Notes: generated from the sequence alone by a model not told the origin. 12,130 bases of DNA from Treponema sp. UBA6988 (GCA_002448445.1 DJYC01000012.1:1-12130), one strand, 5' to 3'. Numbered from the stretch's first letter, positions 1 through 7,094 are shown. A program made the numbers and translations.

Positions 1-58
1 TGCGGTACAACCAGTTGTTATGACAACGCGTCCGCTACATGGGGTGCTTGGAGGAAAA
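1..58 (+). other. Upstream leader with two mutually exclusive short hairpins
   Basis: Non-coding stretch ahead of the first gene. ACAAC (7-11) can pair with GTTGT (14-18), and the same GTTGT can pair with ACAAC (23-27), so the two hairpins exclude each other. GCGG (2-5) and CCGC (32-35) could close the second one. A GGAGG-type ribosome site (50-54) precedes the ATG at 59. The stems are only 4-5 bp and the left side is cut by the window edge, so no function is assigned. Confidence 0.3.
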
Positions 59-1924
59 ATGAAGAAAATATTTTTATCTATACTTTTAATTTGTATAGCT
101 GGAATCGCTTCTGTTTTTGCAGCTTCAATACACCAGATAACACTTGGAGAAGAAGGGGAATCTTTTCTTTTCTTTAACGACAGCGAGATTTATTTTATGC
201 TGCCTTATGAAAAGAAAATGATGAAGCTGGACAGAAAACTTCTTGCCTACGACAAAGACGGATTTTTAAAGCTCACTTTTAACGGACGCCAGGCACTTAT
301 TATTGACGGCCAAGGAGTCAAGCAGCTTTTTGCTAATTTCCGTTCTGACGGAAAAAACAAATATGACCGTTATTCCAATTCTGAAGATTCAGCAGGCGAC
401 GGTACTCCTTTCCATAGCTATAATGTAAAATCAATTTCCGCCTCTTCCAGTTTAAAAGAAGAGCAATACGGACAAGATGTAGTTTACGCTCCCATCAATC
501 TTTTTAGGGCATTTGAAATTGGTTGCCGTTGTCACCCTTATTGGTGGAACTATTCTCATATTCCATGGGTTGAAGGATCTAAAGGGTATGGCATAAACGA
601 AACAATTTCTGTTGAATTCAAGAATCAGATTTACGGCTTTTCAATCCTCAACGGATATGCAGACATTCAAAACATGAAACTCTTTAAGGAAAACAGCCGC
701 GTAAAAAAGCTTAAGGTAGAAGACCTTACAAACAAACTGGAATACACTATGAATTTTGAAGACAAAGTTTACTTCAATTACCTTGAGCTTTCAAAGCCAT
801 CAAAATCAATAAAGCTAACAATTCTTGATGTTTATAAAGGAACAAAATATCAGGACACCTGCATCTCTGCATTGATAGAAAATACTAGAGCTCCTTCAAA
901 GGGTGAACGTGAAGATGACTGGGAAACAAAAGATTTTGAAGACTATAAAGCCCGCTGTTCCTATTCAGATGATGCCGCTCTTTTTGGAAAATATTTTGAA
1001 TATGTTTCCCAACCTTCAGGCAACTCTTCAATTTACGAAAAAACGGAAACTGTAAAAAAGACAAAAAATCTTTTTAATAAAGATTTCTATTGGATAGATG
1101 ATTATGAGAAAATCTATGTGTCAGAAGATACAGATAGCCGCTATGCACCCCTTTCTCTTGCGCTTGGCTCAAATAAATACGACTCACAGAATGTAGATAT
1201 GTATATTGACGAATATGGCTACAAGCATCTAAAGCTTTTTGGTAAAAACAAGAAGCTTGAACATCATTTTACCATTATTGATACCCATACAGCCAAAGTG
1301 AGTGAAAATAAAAGCGAATGGTTGTCCGAACCAAATTTATTCCGCTATTCATTCTTTGAACACAATTCTGAATTCCTAAAAGATGACAAAAAAGCCGTTC
1401 AGAAATATTTTTCATCCCCTTCTAACAAACACGACAATGGTTATAATATAAAAACATACAATGCTTCATCATACCTAAAAGATGGCAAAACTTCTTATGC
1501 ACCAGAAAATACCGCCAGAATCTATGCCATGCCGGTACTTTACAAACAGGTAAATTTATGGAGCAATCAGATAAGGCCGTGGGCGGAAGGAAAGAAAGAA
1601 GACGGCATTGGTGAAACATTTGAGTTTGATATGTCTTCTTCTGTCAGGTTTCCTCGGGATGTTCGCATACTTAATGGATATGTCGATCCACTAAAACCGC
1701 ATCTTTTCAAAGAAAACAACCGTATCAAAAAAGCCCTTCTCCAAACAGACACAGGCATTAAAAAGGAATTTGAATTCAGGGATGAAGTTGAATTTACCCA
1801 GATTATTATTTCTGAAGATGTAAAGCATGTAAAACTTACAATCCTTGAAGTGCATAAGGGAACAAAATATCAGGACACTTGCATAACATCAGTAGAAGTT
1901 CTCGAAAAAGCAAGCGAGAAATAA
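59..1924 (+). CDS. Secreted protein with two NADase-type glycan-binding (discoidin-like) domains
   Basis: The protein is 621 aa. I chose ATG 59 over the in-frame ATG at 20 because GGAGG lies directly before it and it opens onto a clean Sec signal (MKKIFLSILL, then a hydrophobic core ending VFA with predicted cleavage near residue 21). Two homologous regions of about 150 residues lie at about 121-273 and 462-614. Each carries PW(V/A)EGxK..GI(N/G)ET (169-182 and 507-520), ILNGY.D (196-202 and 537-543), LFKEN(S/N)R(V/I)KK, and a near-identical end, KLTIL(D/E)V.KGTKYQDTCI. This matches my recollection of the NADase-type glycan-binding domain that is frequent in treponemal exported proteins. No NADase catalytic domain is visible. 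The likely role is envelope or extracellular, binding glycans or surfaces; the ligand is unknown. The spacer regions at 30-110 and 350-450 may be a second, more diverged repeated module. Exported location is well supported, the domain family moderately, and glycan binding is inferred from the family name only. Confidence 0.8.
   Translation: MKKIFLSILLICIAGIASVFAASIHQITLGEEGESFLFFNDSEIYFMLPYEKKMMKLDRKLLAYDKDGFLKLTFNGRQALIIDGQGVKQLFANFRSDGKNKYDRYSNSEDSAGDGTPFHSYNVKSISASSSLKEEQYGQDVVYAPINLFRAFEIGCRCHPYWWNYSHIPWVEGSKGYGINETISVEFKNQIYGFSILNGYADIQNMKLFKENSRVKKLKVEDLTNKLEYTMNFEDKVYFNYLELSKPSKSIKLTILDVYKGTKYQDTCISALIENTRAPSKGEREDDWETKDFEDYKARCSYSDDAALFGKYFEYVSQPSGNSSIYEKTETVKKTKNLFNKDFYWIDDYEKIYVSEDTDSRYAPLSLALGSNKYDSQNVDMYIDEYGYKHLKLFGKNKKLEHHFTIIDTHTAKVSENKSEWLSEPNLFRYSFFEHNSEFLKDDKKAVQKYFSSPSNKHDNGYNIKTYNASSYLKDGKTSYAPENTARIYAMPVLYKQVNLWSNQIRPWAEGKKEDGIGETFEFDMSSSVRFPRDVRILNGYVDPLKPHLFKENNRIKKALLQTDTGIKKEFEFRDEVEFTQIIISEDVKHVKLTILEVHKGTKYQDTCITSVEVLEKASEK
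839..866 (+). repeat. Direct repeat, copy 1 (inside the duplicated domain gene)
   Basis: The bases GGAACAAAATATCAGGACAC are repeated at 1859-1878, and the match continues with one mismatch into TGCAT. The repeat encodes the shared GTKYQDTCI end of the two domains. Nucleotide identity here exceeds that of the rest of the domains, which points to recent duplication, gene conversion or strong constraint on this strand. Confidence 0.8.
1859..1886 (+). repeat. Direct repeat, copy 2 (inside the duplicated domain gene)
   Basis: Partner of the repeat at 839-866, differing at one base within the first 25 positions (ACACCTGCAT versus ACACTTGCAT). It lies about 1020 bp downstream and in the same reading frame. 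Confidence 0.8.
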
Positions 1925-1949
1925 AAAATTATATACAAATGAGGAACAA

Positions 1950-2702
1950 ATGCTAAAAACAAATTATACAAAAGTTTCAAAGGTTTATGATAAAAACAAA
2001 TCACGAACGGATTTTCCGCTAGACAAAGATCTTGAAGAGTTGCTTTCTCGCAAAGAAGAGGTTACGGTCTTGGATTTGGCCTGCGGAACAGGAAACTGGC
2101 TTTATTGGCAGCAAAGTCAATTCAACAGTAAAAAAATAAAATGGATTGGTATGGATGCGTCTGAGAATATGCTCAAGCTTGCAAAAGAGAAAAAACTAGA
2201 TGCAGAATTCATTCACTCAACAGCGGAAAATCTTAGCTTAAATACAAAGTGCGATTTTATTGTCTGCAATTTTGCCTTTCATCATTTTGAAGACAAAAAA
2301 GTTGCATTGACAAAAATATTTTCTACGCTCAACGATAAAGGAATTTTCAAATACCGGAATGTGGAACCTGAATACATGAAAGACTGGTGGGTGTATAAAT
2401 ACTGCCCGGAAAGTTATTGCGAAGATTTGCATAGGTTCTGGCCAAAAGAACTGCTCTGTCATGAACTTGGCAAGGCGGGCTTTTCAAAAATCAGTGTAAA
2501 GCGGGAATATTACGAAAACTATAAAAACATAGAAGAGCTCTACGAAAACTATAAGCGCCGCGATGTTTCCCAACTAGCAATGATTGACGAAAGTGATTAT
2601 CAAAGGGGACTAAAGCGCATAGAATATGAAATTGCAACTGGTGCAAAAGAGTATAAAGATGTGGTTTCGTTTCTAGACATAAAATGTGAAAAAGTCAGAT
2701 GA
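1950..2702 (+). CDS. Class I SAM-dependent methyltransferase
   Basis: The protein is 250 aa, with a Rossmann-type methyltransferase core. Motif I is VLDLACGTGN at residues 40-49. The acidic residue that binds the S-adenosylmethionine ribose is in IGMDAS (D69). The motif IV region is CDFIVCNFAFHHFED (101-115). No signal peptide is seen, so it is cytoplasmic. The C-terminal half contains a Trp/Tyr-rich stretch (MKDWWVYKYCPESY) followed by a helical tail, which probably shapes the acceptor site. The acceptor cannot be told from sequence; the fold resembles small-molecule methyltransferases of the Methyltransf_11/25 type. The start has GAGGA (1941-1945) upstream and lies only 25 bp after the previous stop, so cotranscription with the secreted protein is possible although the functions look unrelated. 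Confidence 0.85.
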   Translation: MLKTNYTKVSKVYDKNKSRTDFPLDKDLEELLSRKEEVTVLDLACGTGNWLYWQQSQFNSKKIKWIGMDASENMLKLAKEKKLDAEFIHSTAENLSLNTKCDFIVCNFAFHHFEDKKVALTKIFSTLNDKGIFKYRNVEPEYMKDWWVYKYCPESYCEDLHRFWPKELLCHELGKAGFSKISVKREYYENYKNIEELYENYKRRDVSQLAMIDESDYQRGLKRIEYEIATGAKEYKDVVSFLDIKCEKVR

Positions 2703-2874
2703 TGTAATGCAATATAATCATATTGAATGGACTGCATGGAAGGTTGAATAGAAAAAACAGAGTAGACTATAAAAGTCATCTCTTCGTGCGAGTTGCTAAC
2801 ATCCGTGTCGTAGGATTTTGACTAGGTATTGAGGTTCCATAAGAATTTATATATACTTTTTTTGTGGAGGGGAA
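2703..2874 (+). promoter_or_regulatory. Intergenic gap with weak candidate promoter
   Basis: This 172-bp gap has an AT-rich perfect 6-bp hairpin (CAATAT 2710-2715 with ATATTG 2720-2725) but no T-run, so it is not a convincing terminator. TTGACT at 2818-2823, with TAAGAA at 2840-2845 or a TATA-rich run at 2849-2858, is a plausible sigma70 promoter for the gene at 2875. The rest shows no recognised element. Confidence 0.35.
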
Positions 2875-3411
2875 ATGAAAAAAATACTTGTACTTTTGAT
2901 TTTATCCTGCGTACTTTTTCTGGGACTCAAAAAAAATGATGTGCGGACTGTGAATCTGGGTAAGGACTGCAGGGTTGACTATGTTCTTTCGGCTGACGGT
3001 AAAAAAGTTTTTGGCATAAAAATCTTGAATGGGAAGAGCCTGATCCAAGTGAGCTACAGCGATGAAGGGGACGATTATTCTCTTTCGGTTGAGAACAACG
3101 GGAATGTTTCCTGCAGAATGAACGCTTCTTCCGAGAGACTGTATGCGTATTCAATTGAAGATAAGAAAAATGGATTTGAGAGCGTCGGAAATGTGCATGA
3201 TGGCGGGGACACCAGTTTTGTGATTCGGACTTCATGCTCTGAGGAAAAAACGAATACATTTGTGAATGTTGAAAATCCTGCCAGGGTGGAAAAGCAGATT
3301 ACTTTTGATGAAAAGGAAAGCTATCTTTTGAAACTCAGCTCGGACGGAAAGCATGAGACTGAATACACGGATGATTTGTACAAAACTTTGCACGGAACGA
3401 GAAACGAGTGA
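2875..3411 (+). CDS. Small exported/membrane-anchored protein of unknown function
   Basis: The protein is 178 aa. The N-terminus (MKKILVLLILSCVLFLGLKK) is a short basic and hydrophobic segment typical of a Sec signal or a membrane anchor. Cys12 sits in ILSC, which resembles a lipobox, but the hydrophobic stretch before it is very short, so a lipoprotein assignment is doubtful. The remainder is polar and rich in Ser, Asp, Glu and Lys with alternating beta-like segments (for example VRTVNLGKDCRVDYVLSADG), compatible with a small beta-sandwich in the periplasm. I recognise no family. The start is fixed by GGAGG at 2866-2870. It is separated from both neighbours by more than 100 bp and is probably its own unit. 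Confidence 0.7.
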   Translation: MKKILVLLILSCVLFLGLKKNDVRTVNLGKDCRVDYVLSADGKKVFGIKILNGKSLIQVSYSDEGDDYSLSVENNGNVSCRMNASSERLYAYSIEDKKNGFESVGNVHDGGDTSFVIRTSCSEEKTNTFVNVENPARVEKQITFDEKESYLLKLSSDGKHETEYTDDLYKTLHGTRNE

Positions 3412-3522
3412 CTTTCTTTTTAACAAACTGATTTGTTTTGAACTAATGTTTCTCATCGAAAGATGTCATCGTAATCTATCGTCTTGTGGACTCCCGCACC
3501 AGATTGCTTTCGGAGGAAAAAA
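3412..3522 (+). other. Intergenic gap with weak hairpin
   Basis: AACAAA (3422-3427), loop CTGA and TTTGTT (3432-3437) form a perfect 6-bp stem followed by only TT, giving at best a weak terminator for the preceding gene. CATC-GAAA-GATG (from about 3454) is a second small hairpin with a GNRA-type loop. No convincing promoter spacing was found for the following gene. Confidence 0.3.
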
Positions 3523-4479
3523 ATGAAAAAACTTTTTTTAACACTTTGTCTTGCACCAAGTATTTTTATGCTTGCCTCCTGTGTTTCGCATGTTTTAAAA
3601 GTAGAACAGCAGGAAATGTATAGCTTGTATTATGTTCCATTTAGGCAATCACAAAGCCTTGCGCATCTTGATTCGGACTCAACGCTAAAATTTACCAATG
3701 ATGATAATCTTCCTGTTATAGACGGAGCAACAGCTCTTTTTCCTGTTTACTGTTCTTTTGCCGAAGCTGTATATCCTTCAGATTGTAATGTTGAATATTT
3801 TATTAGATTTTCAGGAACAAACCGGGCATACGAAAAGCTTATATCGGGCGAAGATGACATCATCTTTGTGGCAGAACCTTCAAAAGAGCAAAAGGAAATG
3901 GCTAAAGAGAGGGGAGTGGAATTTAATATGTATCCGATTGGATGCGAAGCCTTTGTCTTTATTGTAAATGCAAGAAACACGGTAGAAAGCCTTACCCTTC
4001 AGCAGATAAAAGATATTTACAGCGGCAAGATTACAAGCTGGAGAAAAGTTGGCGGTAAATGGAAAAAAATAAGGCCTTTCCAAAGGGCAAGAAACAGTGG
4101 AAGTCAAACTGCTTTTGTAAAAATGATGGGAAAAGATTTTGATCTTATTCCGCCAGAAACTCACAAGAAACTAACTTTTATGGATGGAATAATAGATGTG
4201 GTTTCTGATTATGAAAACCATGATAATGCAATCGGCTATACATTCAGGTATTTTCTTAGAAACATGAATAAAAATCCTGGTGTAAAAATGCTTAAGATTA
4301 ATGGCGTAGAGCCAAGCCTAGAAAATATTAAAAATAAAACATATCCTCTTACAGGCAATTTTTATGCAGTTACCATCAAAGGCAAAGAATCGGAAAATAC
4401 AAAAAAGTTGATTAAATGGATTCTTTCTGATCAAGGGCAGGAACTTGTAAATAAGGTCGGGTATGTTCCTTTAAAATAA
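3523..4479 (+). CDS. PstS-like phosphate/anion-binding lipoprotein (orphan solute-binding protein)
   Basis: The protein is 318 aa. ATG 3523 is chosen because GGAGG (3512-3516) precedes it and it begins a lipoprotein signal (MKKLFLTLCLAPSIFMLASC, lipobox LASC, lipidated Cys20). An in-frame upstream extension to 3484 would spoil the signal. The mature part follows the PstS-type periplasmic binding fold: PVIDGATALFPVY (64-76, the usual G-S/A-T ligand loop), SGTNRAYEKLISGEDDIIF (97-115), LTLQQIKDIYSGKITSW (157-173), RNSGSQTAF (190-198, the SGSxT anion loop) and IGYTF (237-241). These match the PBP_like_2 family, which binds phosphate or related oxyanions at the outer face of the inner membrane. 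No pstC, pstA or pstB lies nearby, so transport is not implied; sensing or scavenging is possible. The family is well supported and the ligand is not proven. Confidence 0.8.
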   Translation: MKKLFLTLCLAPSIFMLASCVSHVLKVEQQEMYSLYYVPFRQSQSLAHLDSDSTLKFTNDDNLPVIDGATALFPVYCSFAEAVYPSDCNVEYFIRFSGTNRAYEKLISGEDDIIFVAEPSKEQKEMAKERGVEFNMYPIGCEAFVFIVNARNTVESLTLQQIKDIYSGKITSWRKVGGKWKKIRPFQRARNSGSQTAFVKMMGKDFDLIPPETHKKLTFMDGIIDVVSDYENHDNAIGYTFRYFLRNMNKNPGVKMLKINGVEPSLENIKNKTYPLTGNFYAVTIKGKESENTKKLIKWILSDQGQELVNKVGYVPLK

Positions 4480-4502
4480 TTTTGCTTTGCAGTGGGGTAG
4501 TT

Positions 4503-5174
4503 ATGAATAAAGAGTGGTCAGACTTAAACAAAAAAATGCAGGTTCAAATCAGCAAAGAAAAAACTTTTGATGAAGGCAAAAAGACTTTGTTCAAGCTTCG
4601 CAATACGCTTTTTGACTGTATCAAGAAATTGCAAGGTGAATTGTCAACCGAGGATTTTTCCTCTATGCCATTCATCAATGCCGATGGCTACCACAGCAAA
4701 TCGATTGCCTACAGTCTGTGGCATATCTTTAGAATAGAAGACATTGTTGCCAATGATTTAATCCAGCAAAGGCAGGAAGTTTTATTTTCTGAAAACTTTA
4801 TTTCAAAAATAAAAAGCCCCCTAATAACAACCGGAAATGAACTTGTTAAAAATGAAATTGCCGAATTTTCAAAAAAGCTGAACATTCAGGCCTTGTACGA
4901 ATATTGCGAAAAAGTAAAGCTTTCTACAGAAGAATGGCTTAAAAATCTTAGCTTTAAAGATTTAAAAACAAAATATGCGGAAAGTGACAAAGAAAGAATA
5001 AAGTCGCTAAAGGTTGTAAGTAACGATGAAAATGCAATATGGCTCATTGATTATTGGTGCAATAAAAACATCAAGGGGCTAATTCAAATGCCGTTTTCCA
5101 GACATTGGATAATGCATGTAGAAGCAATCTTACGAATTGAGGCAGGATTAAGAAAAGTAAGGGACAAAAAATAA
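4503..5174 (+). CDS. DinB/YfiT-fold four-helix-bundle protein
   Basis: The protein is 223 aa and predicted almost all-helical. It matches the DinB superfamily pattern: SLWHIFRIED (71-80) gives the first metal-ligand histidine H74, and RHWIMHVEAILRI (200-212) gives the H-x3-H pair H201/H205. Such proteins bind a divalent metal; characterised relatives are thiol-dependent transferases or are DNA-damage-inducible with unknown activity. No signal peptide is seen, so it is cytoplasmic. ATG 4503 is preferred over a TTG at 4482 that lacks a ribosome site; the site before 4503 (TGGGGT, 4493-4498) is itself weak. It lies 23 bp after the PstS-like gene and overlaps the next gene by one base (TAATG), so translational coupling is likely. 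Similar proteins are sometimes labelled phage head-tail adaptors, which I regard as a propagated misannotation here. Confidence 0.7.
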   Translation: MNKEWSDLNKKMQVQISKEKTFDEGKKTLFKLRNTLFDCIKKLQGELSTEDFSSMPFINADGYHSKSIAYSLWHIFRIEDIVANDLIQQRQEVLFSENFISKIKSPLITTGNELVKNEIAEFSKKLNIQALYEYCEKVKLSTEEWLKNLSFKDLKTKYAESDKERIKSLKVVSNDENAIWLIDYWCNKNIKGLIQMPFSRHWIMHVEAILRIEAGLRKVRDKK

Positions 5175-5473
5175 TGCTGTTAACGGAAGAAGAATTTAAA
5201 TCAACTTTCCCAAAAGATGGATTTGTAAACGTTACACAATCTGCACAAAATTTTAACGAAAAAGAATTTGATGAATATGTGCGCAATAACCTGATTGAAG
5301 AATTGGGAAAAATGCATATAGGTTATGTGTATGACGCAAAAGATGGAACTTACAGGCACGTAACATTTATTACAGAAGTAAAGAATATACATTACATAGT
5401 GGTGCTGGACTTGAAGAAGAAAAAAATCGCCGGTCATTTTGTATTGGACTTAAATAAGGAGTATGGGCTTTAA
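5174..5473 (+). CDS. Conserved-looking small protein of unknown function
   Basis: The protein is 99 aa, cytoplasmic, with no signal. The stop of the DinB-like gene (TAA 5172-5174) overlaps this ATG by one base, and AAGGGA lies upstream. The N-terminal half looks helical (EEEFKSTFPKDG and EKEFDEYVRNNLIEELGKM). The C-terminal half looks like a four-strand sheet (HIGYVYDAKDGTYRHVTFI, IHYIVVLDLKKKKIAGHFVLDL). The size and alpha-then-beta layout resemble small immunity-type or adaptor proteins, but no toxin is adjacent and I recognise no family. The tight coupling is the best evidence that it is a real gene. Confidence 0.65.
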   Translation: MLLTEEEFKSTFPKDGFVNVTQSAQNFNEKEFDEYVRNNLIEELGKMHIGYVYDAKDGTYRHVTFITEVKNIHYIVVLDLKKKKIAGHFVLDLNKEYGL

Positions 5474-5492
5474 GAAAAACTAAGGAGGATTT

Positions 5493-5921
5493 ATGGATGA
5501 TGCTTTAAACGAAGGTGAAGACCTTTTGCTTTCTAACGGAGAGATTCTAAAAAGTATAAGCAAGCAGAACGAATTAACGGAAAAGTTCTTTGAAGAAGAT
5601 GTCTGTTCCGATGCGGCAAAAAAAGGCTTTAGGCTTTTGGAAAGAACGGAAGTGTACAACAACAGGTTTGCCCTGTATTCTATAGCGGCTCTCTTTGCCG
5701 ATTGCGAAGAAAATTACTGCGTAACCCTGTCTGACCTTTCAAAGATTTGTTTTTATTACAGAGGAAACGAGGAATTGTGCCGCGCACTTTTTGAACGGAT
5801 AAAAGAGAATAAGGACAGTTTTGTCTCTGCTTCTGACCAATACCTTTCGGAAGACCACCCGCTTCTTAAGGGCATTGCAGAAAGGTTCGGAATTAAAGCA
5901 CAGCCGTCTACACAGGACTAA
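5493..5921 (+). CDS. Small acidic helical protein of unknown function
   Basis: The protein is 142 aa with a perfect AAGGAGG ribosome site (5482-5488) five bases before the ATG. It is acidic and predicted helical throughout, with no signal or membrane segment. It carries four cysteines, two of them in DCEENYC (78-84 region). I recognise no domain. It starts 19 bp after the previous stop and ends 13 bp before the SH3b gene, so it is probably in the same transcript. Cytoplasmic partner or chaperone roles for a neighbouring product are possible but unsupported. Confidence 0.7.
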   Translation: MDDALNEGEDLLLSNGEILKSISKQNELTEKFFEEDVCSDAAKKGFRLLERTEVYNNRFALYSIAALFADCEENYCVTLSDLSKICFYYRGNEELCRALFERIKENKDSFVSASDQYLSEDHPLLKGIAERFGIKAQPSTQD

Positions 5922-5934
5922 AGGAGTTTGTAAT

Positions 5935-6882
5935 ATGAAAAAGTTATTTTGCATTTTGTTTGCCGCAACACTTTTAATGGCAGCCGTTTTTGCGGACAAG
6001 AGTAAGTTCTATGAAAATGGAAAGGTAATTGGCACAATGTATGTTGAGCCTCCGGAAGGTTTGCGTGTTAGAAGCCAGCCGAGCCTTTCTTCAGAAAAAC
6101 TTGCAACGCTTTCTTATAGGCTTGGGGTAAAAATAGTTTCTGTTGGCCCTGAAGAAACCATCGATGGAATTACAGCCCCCTGGATTGAAGTATTATTGCC
6201 AAGATACGAATGGAAAGGCTTTTCTCCTGAATATGGATGGGTTTTTGGTGGCTACCTCGTAAAAAAGCCGGCTCCTTTTTCTACCAAAAATTGGAACAAT
6301 GAAACTTTTAGAAAATTCCTTACAAAGAATCAATGGATTCAAAAAAGAGCAAAGCCTGCTTGTCCGCCGCTCATATATGTTTTTAAGCAAAACGGAGAAG
6401 TAAGCATTTTATACGCAGAAATGGGGGCAGGGGCGTTTGGAACATGGAATTGCAACTTTAAAAACCAGACTGTTACCACAAGAGCCAGGTTTGAGTTTGC
6501 AGGAGACGATGACAATGTTTCTGAAGAAAAAGTGGAGACATTAAAAATCTCAGGCATTACGGATTCCTCAATTTTAATTGATGATGAAGAATATCTTTCT
6601 GATTGTAACTACGCTGTTTTAGCCAATGAGGAAAACTTTAGGAAGATGGATGGTGGTGATAGTGTAAGCTACAATTCAAATATAAGGGGATTTATGCAGA
6701 GCTTTTATACATCCCCACAACTTTTCTATTCCGTCTATTCCAGCAAGAGTACCTATTACGATGGGCAGTTCATTAGGTATGGCGTTTATTGTCCTGAAAA
6801 TTCAAGCTACATGGAAAAGTATGCAGAGTATTGGAATCCTATAATGGATGAACACCAGAAAAAAGCTGATGCCATAAAATAG
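5935..6882 (+). CDS. Exported bacterial SH3 (SH3b) domain protein
   Basis: The protein is 315 aa. ATG 5935 is chosen because AAAGGAG lies just before it and it begins a Sec signal (MKKLFCILFA, with cleavage predicted after VFA at residue 20). The longer in-frame reading from 5821 would overlap the previous gene by about 100 bp and bury the signal. Residues about 31-112 form an SH3b domain: GLRVRSQPSLSSEKLATL (42-59), then WIEVLLP (83-89) and a closing GWVFGGYL (101-108). Such domains commonly bind peptidoglycan or other envelope ligands. Residues about 119-250 form a second region (FLTKNQWIQKRAKP, then GTWNCNFKNQTVTTRARFEF) resembling a small lipocalin-like beta-barrel of the 'threshold for reply' type, by pattern only. 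The C-terminal tail is Tyr-rich (SFYTSPQLFYSVYSSK). No catalytic motif is visible, so it is likely a periplasmic structural or sensing protein. Confidence 0.8.
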   Translation: MKKLFCILFAATLLMAAVFADKSKFYENGKVIGTMYVEPPEGLRVRSQPSLSSEKLATLSYRLGVKIVSVGPEETIDGITAPWIEVLLPRYEWKGFSPEYGWVFGGYLVKKPAPFSTKNWNNETFRKFLTKNQWIQKRAKPACPPLIYVFKQNGEVSILYAEMGAGAFGTWNCNFKNQTVTTRARFEFAGDDDNVSEEKVETLKISGITDSSILIDDEEYLSDCNYAVLANEENFRKMDGGDSVSYNSNIRGFMQSFYTSPQLFYSVYSSKSTYYDGQFIRYGVYCPENSSYMEKYAEYWNPIMDEHQKKADAIK

Positions 6883-6899
6883 GGGAAAGGGGGTTGTGT

Positions 6900-6940
6900 G
6901 GCAGCTGTCATTCCGAACTTGATTCTTGCAGCTGCCTTTT
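6900..6940 (+). terminator. Intrinsic terminator after the SH3b gene
   Basis: GGCAGCTG (6900-6907) pairs perfectly with CAGCTGCC (6929-6936) and is followed by TTTT. The loop of about 21 bases contains GTCATTCCGAACTTGA, which resembles the dispersed-repeat text at 11930-11944, so the terminator may have been built from a repeat unit. It separates the left gene array from the sugar importer locus. Confidence 0.75.
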
Positions 6941-7012
6941 AGTCGAAAATGAAATAAAAGTATTTAAATGCAGTATAAAAATCAGAATGTTTGCAAAAAG
7001 TAAAAAAATAGT

Positions 7013-7042
7013 TTGACATTCCTTTTGGGTAAGGGCTAAGAT
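7013..7042 (+). promoter_or_regulatory. Sigma70-type promoter of the sugar ABC importer
   Basis: The -35 TTGACA (7013-7018) is a perfect consensus. The -10 TAAGAT (7037-7042) has 4 of 6 consensus bases with an 18-bp spacer. The predicted transcription start is about 7049-7050, directly abutting the palindromic operator. This placement suits repression by blocking initiation. Confidence 0.75.
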
Positions 7043-7050
7043 TTAATTAA

Positions 7051-7066
7051 TTGGAAACGTTTCCAA
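7051..7066 (+). promoter_or_regulatory. LacI-family operator (perfect 16-bp palindrome)
   Basis: TTGGAAACGTTTCCAA is its own reverse complement, centred on CpG at 7058-7059. A symmetric half-site with a central CG is what LacI/GalR proteins bind, their hinge helices inserting at the CpG step. It lies immediately after the -10 element and 29 bp before the binding-protein start codon. The regulator encoded at 10566 is the natural candidate. The core also resembles a cre-type site, so a global LacI-family protein cannot be excluded. Confidence 0.85.
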
Positions 7067-7094
7067 AACAGCCTAAAAACAAGAGGAACTTTTT

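Noticed and set aside
2927..3259. Open frame of 110 codons on the - strand opposite the small exported protein
   Set aside because: The + strand reading has a signal-like start and GGAGG, while the - strand reading has neither.
1..3522. Gene-cassette array of a chromosomal integron (same-strand unrelated genes, hairpins in the gaps; treponemes can carry integrons)
   Set aside because: I could not find paired core sites of the RYYYAAC and GTTRRRY type in the gaps before 59, 2875 and 3523, and the gaps do not resemble each other. No integrase gene is in the window.
3484..3522. Upstream extension of the PstS-like gene by 13 codons
   Set aside because: It would place charged residues before the lipoprotein signal, and the GGAGG would fall inside the coding sequence.
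4503..5174. Phage head-tail adaptor identity for the DinB-fold gene
   Set aside because: No other phage gene is present, and the His pattern H74, H201, H205 fits the DinB metal site.
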